Assembly (NCBI GenBank): GCA_902598315.1
Contig: CACKBP010000001.1
Coordinates: forward strand, 62,001 to 126,000
Source of the DNA: an uncultured Pelagibacteraceae bacterium
GTDB taxonomy: Bacteria; Pseudomonadota; Alphaproteobacteria; Pelagibacterales; Pelagibacteraceae
Reading direction: 5' to 3'
Length of the DNA: 64,000 nt
Of this stretch, positions 61,810 to 64,000 are shown piece by piece (position 1 is the first letter of the stretch; every line of letters starts with the position of its first letter). A model generated the notes under the pieces. The model did not search any database and was not told where the DNA came from. It saw only the letters and a program-made list of their open reading frames with translations. A program made the position numbers and the translations under genes.

Positions 61810-63210
61810 ATGAAATTTGCTAGTAAATTAATATATTTAATAATTTTTTCCTTCTCGTTTGCTAATGCAAAACCTGTACCAGAGTCTTTTGCTGATTTAG
61901 CAGAAAAATTAATGCCCTCTGTTGTTAATATTTCTACTACTCAAACTGTTAGAACAACCACAAACCAATTTCCTTTTCAATTTCCTCCAGGATCACCTTT
62001 TGGGGAAATGTTTAAAGATTTTGAGAGACCAACAGAAAGGAAAGCCTCATCTTTAGGTTCTGGTTTTGTAATAGACGAAGAAGGAATAATTATTACTAAT
62101 AATCACGTAGTTGCAAATGCAGAAGATATTTTAGTTAGAGTTGGTGAAAAAGAATATGAAGCAAAAATTATTGGTGCTGATCCATATATGGACATTGCTG
62201 TAATAAAAGTAGAAACAAAAGATAAATTTAAACCTGTACCTTTTGGCGATTCTAGTGAAGCGAGGGTTGGTGATTGGGTTGTTGCCATTGGTAACCCTTT
62301 TGGTTTGGGCGGCACTGTAACTTCAGGAATAATCTCTGCAAGAAATAGACAAATTGGATTAACAAGATATGAGGATTTTATACAAACTGATGCATCAATT
62401 AATCAAGGTAACTCAGGTGGACCTTTATTTAATTTAAAGGGTGAAGTAATCGGAATTAATACTGCGATAATAGCTCCAGGACAATCAGGTTCGATTGGTA
62501 TTGGTTTTGCTATTCCAGCTAATGCGGCAGCAAATGTTATTGATCAACTGATTAAGTTTGGAGAAACAAAAAGAGGCTGGTTGGGTGTGAGAATACAAGA
62601 GGTAAGCAAAGAAATTGCTGAGGTAGAAAAATTGAAAAAACCTGAGGGGGCGCTAGTAGCAAGTGTTGGAAAAGGTAGTCCAGCAGAAAAAGCAGGAATT
62701 AAAGCGGGAGATATAATTTTAGAATTTGATGGTAAAAGAATTAATACAATGAAAAAACTTCCAAATGTCGTAGCTAGTACAGAGGTGGGGAAAAGTGTTG
62801 AGCTTAAAATTTGGAGAAGTAAAAGATTAATTTCAAAAAGACTTATTCTTGGAAGACTTGAAACTTCTGAGGAATTTAAAGAAACAAAAACCCAAAAAGT
62901 AAAAAAAGATATTGATATTGAGAGTTTAAAAATAGCAGTTAGAGAAATTACAGACAAAGATATTTCTTCGAGAAGTTTAAATAAAAAAATTACAGGAGTA
63001 GTAATTACAGACATCTCTAATCGAAGCCCGTTATTAAATTCATTGAGTGTTAATGATATAATTATTGAAGTTCAAAAAACTTCTGTAAAAGACTCTGCTG
63101 ATCTTAAGAGAAAAGTTGAAGGGATCTTTAAGAAAGGTGAAAAAACATTATTATTAACGATTATAAACAAAGATAATCGAAGACGATACTTAGGTGTTAA
63201 AATAAATTAG
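61810..63210 (+). CDS. degP: Do-like periplasmic serine protease (DegP/DegQ family)
   Basis: This protease and chaperone acts on misfolded envelope proteins. The 466-residue protein has a signal peptide (cleavage near ANA-KP, about residue 20), a trypsin-like domain with the catalytic triad His 99 (TNNHVV), Asp 128 (DIAVI) and Ser 202 (GNSGGPLF), a first PDZ (about 265-355) and a more divergent second PDZ (about 370-466). It is joined to hflK-hflC-DUF2065 in one transcript. DegP and DegQ cannot be separated here. Confidence 0.95.
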   Translation: MKFASKLIYLIIFSFSFANAKPVPESFADLAEKLMPSVVNISTTQTVRTTTNQFPFQFPPGSPFGEMFKDFERPTERKASSLGSGFVIDEEGIIITNNHVVANAEDILVRVGEKEYEAKIIGADPYMDIAVIKVETKDKFKPVPFGDSSEARVGDWVVAIGNPFGLGGTVTSGIISARNRQIGLTRYEDFIQTDASINQGNSGGPLFNLKGEVIGINTAIIAPGQSGSIGIGFAIPANAAANVIDQLIKFGETKRGWLGVRIQEVSKEIAEVEKLKKPEGALVASVGKGSPAEKAGIKAGDIILEFDGKRINTMKKLPNVVASTEVGKSVELKIWRSKRLISKRLILGRLETSEEFKETKTQKVKKDIDIESLKIAVREITDKDISSRSLNKKITGVVITDISNRSPLLNSLSVNDIIIEVQKTSVKDSADLKRKVEGIFKKGEKTLLLTIINKDNRRRYLGVKIN

Positions 63211-63211
63211 T

Positions 63212-64000
63212 TTGTCAAAAAAAATTATTCTCTTAGCCGGTCCAACAGCTTCAGGAAAATCAAAATTAGCAATTAGTTTAGCAAAAAAATTGAATGGCGA
63301 AATTATTAATGCAGACAGTATGCAAATATTCAAAGAATTTAAAACTTTATCATCTCGTCCTTCATCAAGAGATACAAAAAAAATTAAACATCACCTCTAT
63401 GGAGTAATTTCAGTAAAAAAATATTTTTCTGCAGGGGATTGGCTTAAAAAAGCAAAAAAAAAAATTAATTTTTGTTTGAGAAGAAAAAAAGTACCAATAG
63501 TTGTGGGAGGCACTGGTCTCTATTTCAATACAATTACCAAAGGCATCAGTAAAATTCCAGATATAGATTTAAAAACGAGAAATAAAGTAAGAAATCTGTA
63601 TAGAAAAATTGGTTTTAAAAAATTTTACAATCTTCTTGTGAAACTTGATCCCAAAATTAAAGGTAAAATTCTTCCAACTGATTCTCAGAGATTGCAAAGA
63701 GCATATGAAGTTAAACTGAAAACAAAAAAATCTATATTTGATTGGTTTTTGAATACAAAATCTGATTTTTTAGATTTTGAAATAAAAAAAATATTTGTTG
63801 ATATTCCCAGGGAGGAATTGTTAAGAAAAATTTCAAATAGAACAGATCTAATGATAAAAAAAAAGTGTATTAATGAGGTAAAAAAATTTAACAAACTTAA
63901 AATTAAAAAAAGTTTATCAGCAAATAAATTAATTGGCGTTCAAGAAATTAATGATTTTTTAAGCAAATCAATATCATTAGAACAGTGTAAAAACCTGATT
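63212..64000 (+). CDS. miaA: tRNA dimethylallyltransferase MiaA (cut by right edge)
   Basis: Adds the isopentenyl group to A37 of tRNAs reading UNN codons. The frame begins at TTG 63212, one base after the degP stop, and stays open to the end of the window (263 codons). The N-terminus reads LSKKIILLAGPTASGKSKLA (P-loop), then INADSMQIFKEF, VVGGTGLYFN, and DSQRLQRAYEV, all MiaA motifs. The 3' part lies outside the window. The TTG start is inferred; no ATG is near. Confidence 0.93.
   Translation, partial: MSKKIILLAGPTASGKSKLAISLAKKLNGEIINADSMQIFKEFKTLSSRPSSRDTKKIKHHLYGVISVKKYFSAGDWLKKAKKKINFCLRRKKVPIVVGGTGLYFNTITKGISKIPDIDLKTRNKVRNLYRKIGFKKFYNLLVKLDPKIKGKILPTDSQRLQRAYEVKLKTKKSIFDWFLNTKSDFLDFEIKKIFVDIPREELLRKISNRTDLMIKKKCINEVKKFNKLKIKKSLSANKLIGVQEINDFLSKSISLEQCKNLI

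Noticed and set aside
62544..63014. 156-codon minus-strand frame inside degP
   Set aside because: It is antisense to the PDZ coding region; its hydrophobic composition comes from reverse-complemented Lys/Glu codons, not from a real membrane protein.

Overview
The window is a gene-dense, very AT-rich (roughly 30% GC by eye) stretch of a streamlined alphaproteobacterium. It most resembles the SAR11/Pelagibacterales group. The evidence is lysine/asparagine-rich proteins, gene overlaps of 1-26 bp, almost no intergenic DNA, a circularly permuted two-piece tmRNA of the alphaproteobacterial type, a PetP/PetR-like regulator pair, ThyX instead of ThyA, and an ELM1-family protein. I cannot fix the subclade without a tree. 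There are no mobile elements, prophages, CRISPR arrays, rRNA genes or toxin-antitoxin pairs; almost everything is core housekeeping.

Layout. 1-3825 (minus): lgt, midA, pgeF, prs and the start of rplY, one leftward run. 3877-6501: a small UbiK-like gene facing a histidine kinase / OmpR-type regulator / MarR-type regulator operon. 6577-16977: ilvE, then a tight leftward operon uvrB-folM-like-folB-uvrC-pgsA, aspC, trxB, an ELM1-family gene and a 2OG-Fe(II) oxygenase. 16974-21384 (minus): carA-carB. 21506-25765 (plus): the macromolecular-synthesis group yqeY-dnaG-rpoD followed by a CAU tRNA. 25768-27116 (minus): mlaA-mlaC. 27210-28323: an amidase gene and the RNase P RNA.

28470-49756 is a large rightward division and cell-wall (dcw) cluster: mraZ-ftsZ-rsmH-ftsL-ftsI-murEF-mraY-murD-ftsW-murG-murC-murB-ddl-ftsQ-ftsA-lpxC-bamD-ligA. 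It makes the UDP-MurNAc-pentapeptide and lipid II, polymerises septal peptidoglycan, and carries the Z-ring genes plus outer-membrane assembly functions. It has three unusual points: ftsZ sits second, right after mraZ, and not between ftsA and lpxC; murE and murF are one reading frame; and FtsA is so divergent that its ATPase motifs are gone. A promoter overlapped by three MraZ boxes with exact 10-bp spacing lies just upstream.

49745-64000: pepP and uvrD (minus), an AsmA-like gene, fumC (minus), a MazG-like pyrophosphohydrolase followed by three small membrane-protein genes, the permuted ssrA (minus), thyX, an Mrp-type ATPase (minus), then hflK-hflC-DUF2065-degP and the start of miaA running off the right edge.

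I found no clearly new multi-gene system. The points most worth a second look are the rearranged and fused dcw cluster with its degenerate FtsA, the DnaG that has lost most zinc ligands, and the MraZ operator.
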